A stretch of 16,927 bases of DNA. Source: UBA6136 sp041158345 (lineage in GTDB: Bacteria > Pseudomonadota > Gammaproteobacteria > Methylococcales > Methylococcaceae). The notes beneath the pieces were generated by a model, which saw only the letters and a list, made by a program, of their open reading frames with translations, did no database searches and was not told the origin of the DNA. Below, piece by piece: positions 1-7,297 of this stretch. The position numbers and the translations under genes are program-made. The stretch lies in the NCBI GenBank assembly GCA_041158345.1, contig JBEBBO010000053.1, positions 1 to 16,927 of the forward strand, read 5' to 3'. Position 1 is the first letter of the stretch. The number at the start of each line of letters is the position of its first letter.

Positions 1-2
1 TC

Positions 3-1874
3 GGTCGCAGTATCGAAGTCAGCCAAAAGGTCGAGCGCGGTTCTGAGAACATTGTCTCGATGGATATGGTGGCCAGTGCCAAGATCATCAGCCAGTTTGT
101 GGCTGTGGCTGAGCAGTGCAATTTACCCATCCATCAGATTAGAGACCGTCTGACTGCTATGGTCAGCGAGGATGGGCTCAGCGAAATTCTAGTGACCGAC
201 GCGAATGGCAAAGCCTACTTGGATACCTCCGGTGAACGCGGTTTCCAGTTTCTGCCGGATCCCAAAGCGCAGCCACAAGCATCCGAGTTTTATCGGCTGC
301 TCTCGGCTAAAGGCCCTCAGTCCGTGATTCAGGGCGTTGTTCCGCGGGAAGTGGATGGAAAACCCTATAAATATGTTGGGGTCTCCGGCGTGGACCATCC
401 CCGGATCGTTCAGGTGGGGCTTGATGGGAGCATGCTGGACATTTTGAATCAGTCGATTGGGGTTCAGCAGCTTCTCGACCACATGGTCAATGAAAGTGTC
501 ATTTTTCGCATCTGGGTCGTGGACATCGGTGGCAGGGTTCAGCAATTTGCCGATGATGAAGGCGACATGAGCCATCGCGCACTGTCCGACCAGGACTTTG
601 CGATGTTGGGTGATGTCATCAATCAGGCCAACGCCCAGAGCCGCCTGGATGGCGATCATATCTCTGTTGCGGCACCTTTAATGACCAGCGCCCACTTGGA
701 CGAAGGCGTCTCTGAGGCCACTCGCAGCAGCCGGATGACCGATACGGTCCGCGGGGCTATTTTGATCCACATGTCGACGGGCGCGTTGGAGGAACTCCTC
801 TATCGTGAGCTGGGAATCGCAAGCCTCACCTCAGTCCTCTCGTTGGTCCTGGGATTACTCATTCTCACTGGTTTCACCCGTCGGGTGCTTGCGCCCGTTG
901 GCGAGGCGGTCGATGCTGCGGAACAGGTTGCCGCTGGAGATCTTTCGGTCCAGCTCAAGGGACATGGCACGGATGAGATCGGAAAGCTCAATGCCGCCCT
1001 GGCGCGTATGGTCAGCCATCTCAATTCATTGATTGGGGAGGTCCAGCATTCGACCGGTCACCTCGCTCAGACGGTGGTTCAGTTGAGCGAAATGTCCCGA
1101 AACCAGGGTGAGGGCGCCACGCGGCTCAGTCTCGCCACCAACGAGATCGCGGCGGCGACCCAAGAGATCTCAGCGACTTCCGATGAGCTCCTCAATACCA
1201 TGACCTCGGTCACGCACGTCACCAATGAGACCAGCCAACTCGCCAATGAAGGTCAAGAGTCTCTCGGCCGAATGGCGTCTGTCATGCGGGATCTGGTGGA
1301 TGCCTCCAGCTCGGTTTCAAGACGGCTTGGCATGATCGCCGAGCGTACGGAGATTATTGCCAGCGTCACGACCACCATCACCAAAATCGCAGATCAAACC
1401 AACCTTTTGTCCTTGAATGCCTCAATGGAAGCCGACAAGGCGGGGGAATACGGGGTGGGTTTTGCGGTACTGGCCCGGGAGATTCGGAGATTGGCAGATC
1501 AGACCGCACTGGCGACCCTCGACATTGAACAGATGGTTCAGGAAATGAAGGATGCGGTGTCCGGCGGCGTCAGTGAAATGCAGCGGTTTGCCGAGAAGGT
1601 GGATCGGAGTGTCAAAGATACGCAGGAGAGTAACGGACGATTTGCGGAAATTCTTGATCGAGTGCGCTTCATGTTGCCCCGTTTTGAAGAGATCCACGAA
1701 AGTATGCGCTCTCAGTCCAGCGGCGCTCGCCAAATTCGCGATGCCATGGAGGGGCTCAAAGACACGGCGCAGTCTACCCAGGCCTCGGTGAAAGCCATGG
1801 GGGATGCGACTCAACAGCTCGAGGGCGCGATCGAGAGCCTCAAGAAAGAGGTCAGTATTTTCAGGGTGCGATAG
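3..1874 (+). CDS. Methyl-accepting chemotaxis-type receptor with WspA-like signalling domain (5' end outside window)
   Basis: Transmembrane sensory receptor expected to control a CheA-type kinase. The frame is open from base 3, and the ATG at base 60 has no ribosome site before it, so the true start probably lies upstream with a first membrane helix. Counting from that ATG: residues 40-125 and 145-240 look like Cache-type extracellular sensor modules (each has a strand such as ILVTDANG or IWVVDIGG); a membrane helix is at about 253-271; HAMP at 272-325; and a coiled-coil signalling domain runs to 604. The hairpin tip at 443-480 (IADQTNLLSLNASMEADKAG, then EYGVGFAV) and the tail (ATLDIEQMVQEM, then MLPRFEEIHESM, ending SIFRVR) follow the WspA pattern rather than that of Tar/Tsr receptors. 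No C-terminal CheR-docking pentapeptide is present. No other chemotaxis or wsp gene is visible downstream. The receptor class is sure; the ligand and output are unknown. Confidence 0.9.
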   Translation, partial: GRSIEVSQKVERGSENIVSMDMVASAKIISQFVAVAEQCNLPIHQIRDRLTAMVSEDGLSEILVTDANGKAYLDTSGERGFQFLPDPKAQPQASEFYRLLSAKGPQSVIQGVVPREVDGKPYKYVGVSGVDHPRIVQVGLDGSMLDILNQSIGVQQLLDHMVNESVIFRIWVVDIGGRVQQFADDEGDMSHRALSDQDFAMLGDVINQANAQSRLDGDHISVAAPLMTSAHLDEGVSEATRSSRMTDTVRGAILIHMSTGALEELLYRELGIASLTSVLSLVLGLLILTGFTRRVLAPVGEAVDAAEQVAAGDLSVQLKGHGTDEIGKLNAALARMVSHLNSLIGEVQHSTGHLAQTVVQLSEMSRNQGEGATRLSLATNEIAAATQEISATSDELLNTMTSVTHVTNETSQLANEGQESLGRMASVMRDLVDASSSVSRRLGMIAERTEIIASVTTTITKIADQTNLLSLNASMEADKAGEYGVGFAVLAREIRRLADQTALATLDIEQMVQEMKDAVSGGVSEMQRFAEKVDRSVKDTQESNGRFAEILDRVRFMLPRFEEIHESMRSQSSGARQIRDAMEGLKDTAQSTQASVKAMGDATQQLEGAIESLKKEVSIFRVR

Positions 1875-1956
1875 CTCAGCAAAGCGCAGTGGATTCGGGA
1901 ATAACGTAATAAATAGACGATCTAATCGGGGTCTCCCGCATCAGTTAAGATCGATT

Positions 1957-1981
1957 CTGCCCTTTAGTGGGCGGTCCTTTT
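1957..1981 (+). terminator. Candidate intrinsic terminator after the chemoreceptor gene
   Basis: CTGCCC (1957-1962) pairs with GGGCGG (1969-1974), with one T-G wobble, around a six-base loop. The T-rich run TCCTTTT follows at 1975-1981. It lies 83 bases after the chemoreceptor stop codon. The stem is short, so confidence is moderate. Confidence 0.5.
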
Positions 1982-1987
1982 GGCGTT

Positions 1988-2016
1988 TCCGGACCCTCTC
2001 CGGATCGTGTTTCTTA
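1988..2016 (+). terminator. Second candidate hairpin with T-rich tail before the lipoprotein gene
   Basis: TCCGGA (1988-1993) pairs with TCCGGA (1999-2004) around loop CCCTC. The T-rich stretch TCGTGTTTCTT follows. It sits directly downstream of the first hairpin, so the two may act as tandem terminators. It ends only 20 to 30 bases before the lipoprotein start codon, so it could instead lie in that gene's leader as an attenuator. Confidence 0.4.
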
Positions 2017-2036
2017 ATCTGACCGGAGCGTATTTG

Positions 2037-2393
2037 ATGAAGTCCGTCCTTTTTCCCCTGCTTGCTGCGTCCCTGATGATGGGCGGATGTTCAACCACGG
2101 CCAATAAAGCAACGACCGTCGCCGCGGCACCTGAAAAAGTGTCCTGGAACAAAGACGATATTCTGGGAGAGCTTGTCTGCGGGACAACGGTTCTGATTCG
2201 CCACAAGAAAGGGCTGTATCTCGAATCGGGTGTGGAGCTGAAGCAGCCTGACTACTCGGCCAAGATCATCACCAACGAGGAAGGCGGTTACACGACGGCC
2301 TATGATTATGACGAGAAAAACAATACGCTCTCGGTAATCAAGTCCTCTCGATTCTATGGCGTCCGGCCGACTGTCACCGTTCAATGCAAATGA
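2037..2393 (+). CDS. Small predicted lipoprotein of unknown function
   Basis: A 118-residue protein with a type II signal peptide: short charged start MK, hydrophobic stretch, then lipobox MGGC with the acylated cysteine at residue 18. The +2 residue is serine, which under the E. coli Lol rule favours the outer membrane. ATG 2037 is chosen over the in-frame upstream ATG 1980 because GGAG (2025-2028) sits eight bases before it and the signal peptide begins exactly there; the upstream start would add 19 residues that spoil the signal. After a Thr/Ala-rich linker (about 19-35), the mature domain looks mainly beta-stranded. It has two cysteines, 48 and 117, that could form a disulfide. I do not recognise a family. 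It follows two candidate terminators, so it is probably transcribed on its own. Confidence 0.75.
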   Translation: MKSVLFPLLAASLMMGGCSTTANKATTVAAAPEKVSWNKDDILGELVCGTTVLIRHKKGLYLESGVELKQPDYSAKIITNEEGGYTTAYDYDEKNNTLSVIKSSRFYGVRPTVTVQCK

Positions 2394-2427
2394 GCCGAAG
2401 AAAGGGCGTTTAGTGGAGACTTGGAGA

Positions 2428-2470
2428 CATTGCTTCGGGCGGTGCGCAAAAGGCATCGTCCGAAGCAATG
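2428..2470 (+). terminator. Long 18-bp hairpin between convergent genes
   Basis: Bases 2428-2445 pair with 2453-2470 across a 7-base loop (GCAAAAG). The outer 11 pairs (CATTGCTTCGG with CCGAAGCAATG) are perfect. The inner seven include two G-U wobbles that work only in RNA of the plus strand; in minus-strand RNA they would be C-A mismatches. This suggests it belongs to the lipoprotein transcript, ending 35 bases after its stop codon, as a 3' stabiliser or terminator. No T-run follows on either strand, so termination at the loop is not certain. It lies 10 bases past the end of tal on the other strand. Confidence 0.55.
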
Positions 2471-2480
2471 AAGGTCGGTT

Positions 2481-3659
2481 CTACTGGGCCAATGCGAGAT
2501 TGATCAGTGCGCCAAGCCCCGCCCGGAGTTCATCCAGCGTGACGACGCCATCCTTGTCGACATCCAAGGCATCGAAAATCGCATCCGTTCCCAGCCATTC
2601 CTCCCGGGAAACCTTGCCATCGCCATTGTGATCGTAGATCTGAAAGAGGTCGGTTGCGGCTTTGACTGCCTTGGGACCTTCCTCCAACTGGAGGAGACGA
2701 TGACTGAGCAGCTTTTCAGTGTTCTCAAGCGCCTTGGTAAAGCCCTGAATACCCTCCGCCAGCTTTTCAGAGGCCATCCGATCTTCGGCGTGCATGGCCC
2801 TGAACGTCGCTTCGTCGATAGTGATCCGAGACTCTGCTGAGGCCTTCGCCGCTTCTGGCGTGAGCTTTCGAATGATCGGGGTTGAATCCGCTTCAAGTTC
2901 GGCCAAGAGATTGGGGGAGATGGTCAGAAGGTCGCAGCCGGCTAGTTCTTTGATCTCACCCGTGTTGCGGAAGCTAGCGCCCATGATCTCGGTGCCGTAT
3001 CCGAACTTCTTGTAGTAGTGGTAGATCCGGGTGACGGAGAGAACACCGGGATCCTCAGTTGCGGCATACTCCTTACCGGTATCTTTCTTGTACCAGTCCA
3101 GGATGCGTCCCACGAAGGGGGAGATCAGCTTGACGCCCGCTTCCGCACAGGCCGCCGCTTGATGGAGTCCGAACAGGAGCGTCAGGTTACAGTTGATCCC
3201 CTCCTTTTGCAGGGCTTCTGCAGCCTTGATTCCTTCCCAGGTCGAGGCAATCTTGATGAGGACCCGGTCCGAGTGAATGCCTGCTTCTCGGTAGGCCGCA
3301 ATGATCTCATGGGCCTTCTGAATGGTTTTTTCGGTGTCGAAAGACAATCGGGCATCCACTTCCGTTGAGACGCGCCCCGGGACAATTTCCAAAATGCGAA
3401 GTCCGAAAGCGACGGCCAGTCGATCGAAGGCCAGCGAGACGACGGCTGCGTTGCTCGCACTGGCCCCCAGGCTTTTACGGGCACTCAAGAGCGTCTCGTC
3501 CACGACATCCTGGTATTCAGGCATTTGGGCGGCCGCGGCGATCAACGAGGGATTCGTTGTGGTATCTCGCGGGGTGAACTTGCGAATAGCCTGAAAGTCT
3601 CCGGTATCGGCAACGACGACGGTCAGGGCTCGAAGTTGTTCGAGGGTATTAAGGCTCAT
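2481..3659 (-). CDS. tal: Transaldolase with C-terminal EF-hand pair
   Basis: Cytosolic transaldolase of the pentose phosphate pathway; it moves a dihydroxyacetone unit between sugar phosphates through a lysine Schiff base. Residues 1-322 align nearly without gaps to E. coli TalB: D18, TTTNPSL at 33-39, E100, Schiff-base lysine K136 in DRVLIKIASTWEG, NLTLLF at 158-163, SPFVGR at 180-185 and GASFRN. The protein has 392 residues against about 317 for TalB. The extra tail holds two EF-hand calcium loops: D343-H-N-G-D-G-K-V-S-R-E-E354 and D366-V-D-K-D-G-V-V-T-L-D-E377, both with canonical positions 1, 3, 5 and 12. This transaldolase/EF-hand architecture is a known one. GGAG on the minus strand (3667-3670) stands seven bases before the ATG. 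It follows zwf by 118 bases on the same strand, probably as one operon. Confidence 0.95.
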   Translation of the reverse strand: MSLNTLEQLRALTVVVADTGDFQAIRKFTPRDTTTNPSLIAAAAQMPEYQDVVDETLLSARKSLGASASNAAVVSLAFDRLAVAFGLRILEIVPGRVSTEVDARLSFDTEKTIQKAHEIIAAYREAGIHSDRVLIKIASTWEGIKAAEALQKEGINCNLTLLFGLHQAAACAEAGVKLISPFVGRILDWYKKDTGKEYAATEDPGVLSVTRIYHYYKKFGYGTEIMGASFRNTGEIKELAGCDLLTISPNLLAELEADSTPIIRKLTPEAAKASAESRITIDEATFRAMHAEDRMASEKLAEGIQGFTKALENTEKLLSHRLLQLEEGPKAVKAATDLFQIYDHNGDGKVSREEWLGTDAIFDALDVDKDGVVTLDELRAGLGALINLALAQ

Positions 3660-3666
3660 CGGCGGT

Positions 3667-3670
3667 CTCC
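3667..3670 (-). promoter_or_regulatory. Ribosome binding site of tal
   Basis: GGAG on the minus strand, seven bases before the ATG at 3657-3659. It supports the chosen start. Confidence 0.6.
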
Positions 3671-3683
3671 AAGGTGGGTGGAT

Positions 3684-3702
3684 GGCGCAGGCTCACTGCG
3701 CC
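3684..3702 (-). other. GC-rich hairpin in the zwf-tal spacer
   Basis: GGCGCAG and CTGCGCC form a perfect seven-pair stem with a five-base loop. It lies in the 118-base gap, 14 bases upstream of the tal ribosome site on the minus strand. No T-run follows, so it is more likely a stabilising or processing element than a terminator. Its role is inferred only from position. Confidence 0.35.
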
Positions 3703-3777
3703 GGTGCTAAAAAGGATCGACCGGGTTGAAGGATTCAGCCCTACATTTTGTTGATGGATCTTCTCAGGGCCCTCTGC

Positions 3778-5307
3778 TCAGGTGACGTTGTACCAAGAGC
3801 GACCATCCTGCGCGAGCAGCTGGTCTGAGGCTTCAGGACCAAAAGAGCCCGCAGGGTAGTTCGGGAAATTCCGCGGGGGCAGGGCATGCCAGACATCGAG
3901 GATCGGCTGGATCAGACTCCAGCCTGCTTCCACCATGTCGGCCCGTTGGAACAGCGTGGCATCTCCCAGCATGCAGTCCAACATGAGGCGCTCGTAGCCG
4001 GTGTTGGGCGTTTGTCCAAAGTAGTCCTTGTAGTTGAAGTCCATTTTGAGCGTGCCGAGTTTCATGGAGGGTCCTGGAATCTTGGCGCCATATTCTAGCG
4101 ATACCCCTTCATCAGGCTGAATCCGAATCACCAGACGGTTGTCGCGGAGTTCATCAATATCGGTACTGTTGAACAGGAGGAACGGGGCCTTTCGGAATGT
4201 GATCACAATATTGGTGTATCGCTGCGCCATGCGTTTTCCGGTCCGAATGTAGAACGGAACACCCGCCCAGCGCCAATTGTCGACCATAAGTTTGAGGGCC
4301 ACGAAGGTGTTGGTGCTGGATTCTGGATTCACATTCGGTTCCGCGCGATACGCCGGGCAGTCCTTTCCGCCCATTTGCCCCGCGCCATACTGACCGCGAA
4401 CGACCTGAGTCAGAACTTCCTCTGGTGTCAGATTCTGAATCCCTCGCAGCAATTTGGTCTGCTCATCCCGAACGGCATCGGCCTCGAATGAAACTGGCGG
4501 CTCCATTGCCGTCAGCGAAACCAGCTGCAAAAGATGATTGGGGACCATGTCCTTCAAAGCGCCGGCACCTTCGTAGTAGGAGGCGCGCATTTCAACACCA
4601 ACCGTCTCAGCCGCGGTGATCTGGACATTGTCGATGTAGCGCCGATTCCAGATGGGCTCGAAGATGCTGTTGGCAAATCGAAGCACCATGAGGTTTTGGA
4701 CTGTCTCCTTGCCGAGATAGTGGTCGATCCGGAAAATCTGACGTTCACTCAGGATTTTCTTGATGCGTTTGTTGAGTTCAATGGCAGAAGCGAGGTCGTG
4801 ACCAAAGGGCTTTTCAATAATGAAGCGGCGCCATTGATCGCCCTCATCCTTGGCGAGTCCCGCCTTGTCGAGTTGCTCGACAATTTCGCCAAAGAAGTCA
4901 GGAGAGGTCGATAGGTAATAGAAGTGTCGGTTGCCGATTCCGAACTTTTCCTTCATCTCCGCACTGGCTTTACCAATTTCCTTGTAAAAAGCGGGATCCT
5001 TAAAGTTGCCGCCAACATAGCCGATTCGCTCCTCAAACCACTTGACGAGCTTTTCATCGACGTCATTTCCGGCATATTCCCGGATGGCATCCACCAGGTG
5101 TTTTTGGAAAACGCCCGGTTCCAAAGGTTTTGATCCCGTCCCAATGATCGCAAAATGCTCCGAAAGCAGGCCCTTCTGTGCGACGTTGTAGAGGGAGGGA
5201 AGCAACTTCCTCTTCGCCAGATCCCCGGTACCCCCGAAAATCACCATGACACAATCATCCGCCGCACGATTCTGTAGGCCGATGGGCGTAGAGCTATTAA
5301 CGGTCAT
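3778..5307 (-). CDS. zwf: Glucose-6-phosphate 1-dehydrogenase
   Basis: Cytosolic enzyme that oxidises glucose 6-phosphate to 6-phosphogluconolactone with NADP+, the entry step of the oxidative pentose phosphate and Entner-Doudoroff routes. It has 509 residues, close to the usual 490-510. Visible motifs: nucleotide-binding GGTGDLAKRKLLPSLY at 25-40, EKPFGHDL at 165-172, and the family signature RIDHYLGKETVQN starting at 193, which holds the substrate-binding and catalytic His/Lys. Conserved NHLLQL and WAGVPFYIRTGKRM blocks follow. AAGGAG (complement of 5316-5321) lies eight bases before the ATG and fixes the start. tal follows on the same strand; no 6-phosphogluconolactonase or 6-phosphogluconate dehydrogenase gene is next to the pair in this window. 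Confidence 0.97.
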   Translation of the reverse strand: MTVNSSTPIGLQNRAADDCVMVIFGGTGDLAKRKLLPSLYNVAQKGLLSEHFAIIGTGSKPLEPGVFQKHLVDAIREYAGNDVDEKLVKWFEERIGYVGGNFKDPAFYKEIGKASAEMKEKFGIGNRHFYYLSTSPDFFGEIVEQLDKAGLAKDEGDQWRRFIIEKPFGHDLASAIELNKRIKKILSERQIFRIDHYLGKETVQNLMVLRFANSIFEPIWNRRYIDNVQITAAETVGVEMRASYYEGAGALKDMVPNHLLQLVSLTAMEPPVSFEADAVRDEQTKLLRGIQNLTPEEVLTQVVRGQYGAGQMGGKDCPAYRAEPNVNPESSTNTFVALKLMVDNWRWAGVPFYIRTGKRMAQRYTNIVITFRKAPFLLFNSTDIDELRDNRLVIRIQPDEGVSLEYGAKIPGPSMKLGTLKMDFNYKDYFGQTPNTGYERLMLDCMLGDATLFQRADMVEAGWSLIQPILDVWHALPPRNFPNYPAGSFGPEASDQLLAQDGRSWYNVT

Positions 5308-5399
5308 CTTGCATTCTCCTTGTTGTGGGGGAGGCCAGGGGCCCTAGGATCAAGCCATGAGAGCCCATCATACGCTTCAGTTAATGTTGAGACGCATCA
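5308..5399 (-). promoter_or_regulatory. Intergenic region upstream of zwf
   Basis: A 92-base gap between the stop of the 631-residue oxidase-like gene and zwf, both on the minus strand. It holds the zwf ribosome site AAGGAG (5316-5321). A TATGAT hexamer on the minus strand (5367-5372) could be a -10 box, but no good -35 box stands at the right distance. I see no clear intrinsic terminator for the upstream gene, so read-through into zwf is possible. Confidence 0.3.
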
Positions 5400-7295
5400 T
5401 CACTTAGAAAATTTTATTGCCCCTGAAATCAGGTGGCGGGTCAAGATTTGTAAGCCGATACCCAACAGGCCGATCTTGTAAGAGAGAAAACCTCGATGGA
5501 TGCGTTTCCATGCGTTGGCTTCTCCCTGAGGGCCTTCGATGCGGCTGATGTTTCCAAGGTAAAGCACGATGGCGTCCCGGGCCCTTCGGGCATGACCTGA
5601 CGCCAGGTTGTCGATGGAGAGGTGGAGTTCGGCAATGAGGGGATCAATGCCGACCTGTCTCATGGATTCAACGACCTGCTGATAGCCCGATCCAAGGCCA
5701 CTCATTTCGATGGCGAGATTGAGGCCCAGGCACTCGGGCTCGAATGCAGGGTAGTGCCAACCGATGGCCATCATGTAAGAAGGGAAGGTAAAGGCCGAGG
5801 AATGAATCCGCGGATCGGTAACAAAAGTGAGATCCGAAATCTCCGGGAGATGGATCCCAAGGGATTCGAGCAGTTGTCGATAGATCCGAGGGTGATTCTG
5901 CCTCGGGTTTCCATTTCCGAGTTCATCTTCATGAATCTGAAGCAGCTCAACATGCCATGCTTGAAGCGGACCCGGGGCAGTACCTACGCCGGATAGCCAA
6001 GCGCCATCCACAAGAACTGCAGGGCTCAACTGAGTCAAAGTCCAAGACCATGCCTCCCGCGAGAGGCCGTTTGAAAAAAACCGACGCCGGGGTGTCTTTA
6101 GCGCTGCGGTGTGGCGGTCCTTTAAAAATTGATCCAGGCGGTCGGGATGATATGCAAAGGCCTTGGGCAGGATTTTGAGACTTTGGAGTTGCCGGGTTCT
6201 TCGAAGAAGACGACGGATCAACTGAAGCCCTTCGATAGGCACTTGCGTCGAATTTTCAGCAGCCGCGAGATGGTGAAAAAGATCTCTGCTGTTTCTGATT
6301 TTGGGCCGGATGGGATGCGGCGCGCCGATACGCCGAGGGACCCTGACGGCCTTGAATTCCGGCGACATTTTTGCGGTCGAGGTGGATTCCGGTGAGGTGA
6401 TCCATTCTGCCGTTGCCTGACGTTCATCCGCGTTAAAGACCCCGAACATGGGGCCGCCAAAATCCATGGCTTGAATCAGTCGGCTGCCAAAAGGGCAGGT
6501 ACGGTCGATCAGCGGAGACTTCTCCAGAGCCAACAAGAGGGCTTCGGGGTTCTTTTCATGCTGTTCAAGCCAATCATCAAGGGAACGATCCTCCAAGCGA
6601 ACCTTGGCGTGATAGCCCCTGGCAATGTGGGCTTTTTCCGCGATAATTTTGGCGAAGGTGTGGCGATGGGTTGGGGCGAGCGGCGTTTTTTCCTGCCGAG
6701 AGAAAACGTGAGTCGCTGCCGTCCGATAGAGATTGAAACCTTTCCTGATCCGGCTCGGATCAAGGCCCGAACCCAGAGCGACGTCAAGGCCCAACAGGGC
6801 CCAATGACGAGAGCTTGCCTCTGGGGTGTCTTCTGGAATGTCCATCGAGGTATAGGCCAGCGTGACACCCAACGCCTCAGGGAGGTAGCTGCGAGGAAAG
6901 TGCCGCAGGGTCAGAAGCTCAATACAGAGACTCAGCGCTTGAGGGTGAATGGCGTCGCGATGATAGAAATCCAGCGCTTTGACTCGGGTAGCCCGGTCGA
7001 GGGAGCGACAATAGATCTGGTAGAGCACTCCCTCGAGGTGGCCCTCGGCCAGGGCCGGTCGGGCCATCCCGCTTAACCAGAGCGGTGCGATGGATCTGAT
7101 GGGTAGCCACGCTTCACCCCGCGCATGCGCCTGTGGCTCCGAAGTCTCGATGGGTGACCAAAAGGCCTTGATGTCCCCTTCGTAAGCGGCTACGGATGCA
7201 ATGTGCGCATCCAGTCTCAAACGCGCTTCATCCAGGAGTCCGGCTCTTGGATTGGACCAAAGCAGTCCCAGCGCGAGATCAAACTCCGAGGACAT
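5400..7295 (-). CDS. Large haem-oxygenase-like diiron oxidase (iron-containing redox enzyme family), function unknown
   Basis: A 631-residue protein with no signal peptide. The C-terminal third shows the metal-ligand pattern of haem-oxygenase-like diiron oxidases: HEDELGNG with E458, then H468 ten residues later; E530 in LGLNLAIE; and H558, D562 and H568 in HLSIDNLASGH. This matches the DE-x-G-x-G...H and H-x3-D-N...GH arrangement I know from iron-containing redox enzymes. Characterised relatives of the fold (UndA, SznF, BesC) oxidise fatty acids or amino acids. The first 400 residues are not recognised. Around 137-200, SYLPEALGVTLAY resembles the C-terminal AFEPECLGLNLAIE, suggesting a degenerate second copy without ligands. 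The ATG overlaps the carbamoyltransferase stop codon (TAATG) and has no strong ribosome site, so translation is probably coupled. The substrate is unknown. Confidence 0.75.
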   Translation of the reverse strand: MSSEFDLALGLLWSNPRAGLLDEARLRLDAHIASVAAYEGDIKAFWSPIETSEPQAHARGEAWLPIRSIAPLWLSGMARPALAEGHLEGVLYQIYCRSLDRATRVKALDFYHRDAIHPQALSLCIELLTLRHFPRSYLPEALGVTLAYTSMDIPEDTPEASSRHWALLGLDVALGSGLDPSRIRKGFNLYRTAATHVFSRQEKTPLAPTHRHTFAKIIAEKAHIARGYHAKVRLEDRSLDDWLEQHEKNPEALLLALEKSPLIDRTCPFGSRLIQAMDFGGPMFGVFNADERQATAEWITSPESTSTAKMSPEFKAVRVPRRIGAPHPIRPKIRNSRDLFHHLAAAENSTQVPIEGLQLIRRLLRRTRQLQSLKILPKAFAYHPDRLDQFLKDRHTAALKTPRRRFFSNGLSREAWSWTLTQLSPAVLVDGAWLSGVGTAPGPLQAWHVELLQIHEDELGNGNPRQNHPRIYRQLLESLGIHLPEISDLTFVTDPRIHSSAFTFPSYMMAIGWHYPAFEPECLGLNLAIEMSGLGSGYQQVVESMRQVGIDPLIAELHLSIDNLASGHARRARDAIVLYLGNISRIEGPQGEANAWKRIHRGFLSYKIGLLGIGLQILTRHLISGAIKFSK

Positions 7296-7297
7296 TA
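7293..7297 (-). other. TAATG stop-start overlap
   Basis: On the minus strand the carbamoyltransferase stop codon TAA and the oxidase start ATG share one A. This arrangement favours translational coupling and indicates a single transcript. Confidence 0.85.

Noticed and set aside
1980..2036. Upstream ATG extending the small lipoprotein by 19 residues
   Set aside because: It overlaps the terminator-like hairpins and would bury the signal peptide; the ATG at 2037 has a well-placed GGAG.
6471..7076. A 201-codon open frame on the plus strand inside the oxidase-like gene
   Set aside because: It lies opposite a gene with recognisable family motifs, has no ribosome site or protein-like pattern, and reads as an antisense shadow.
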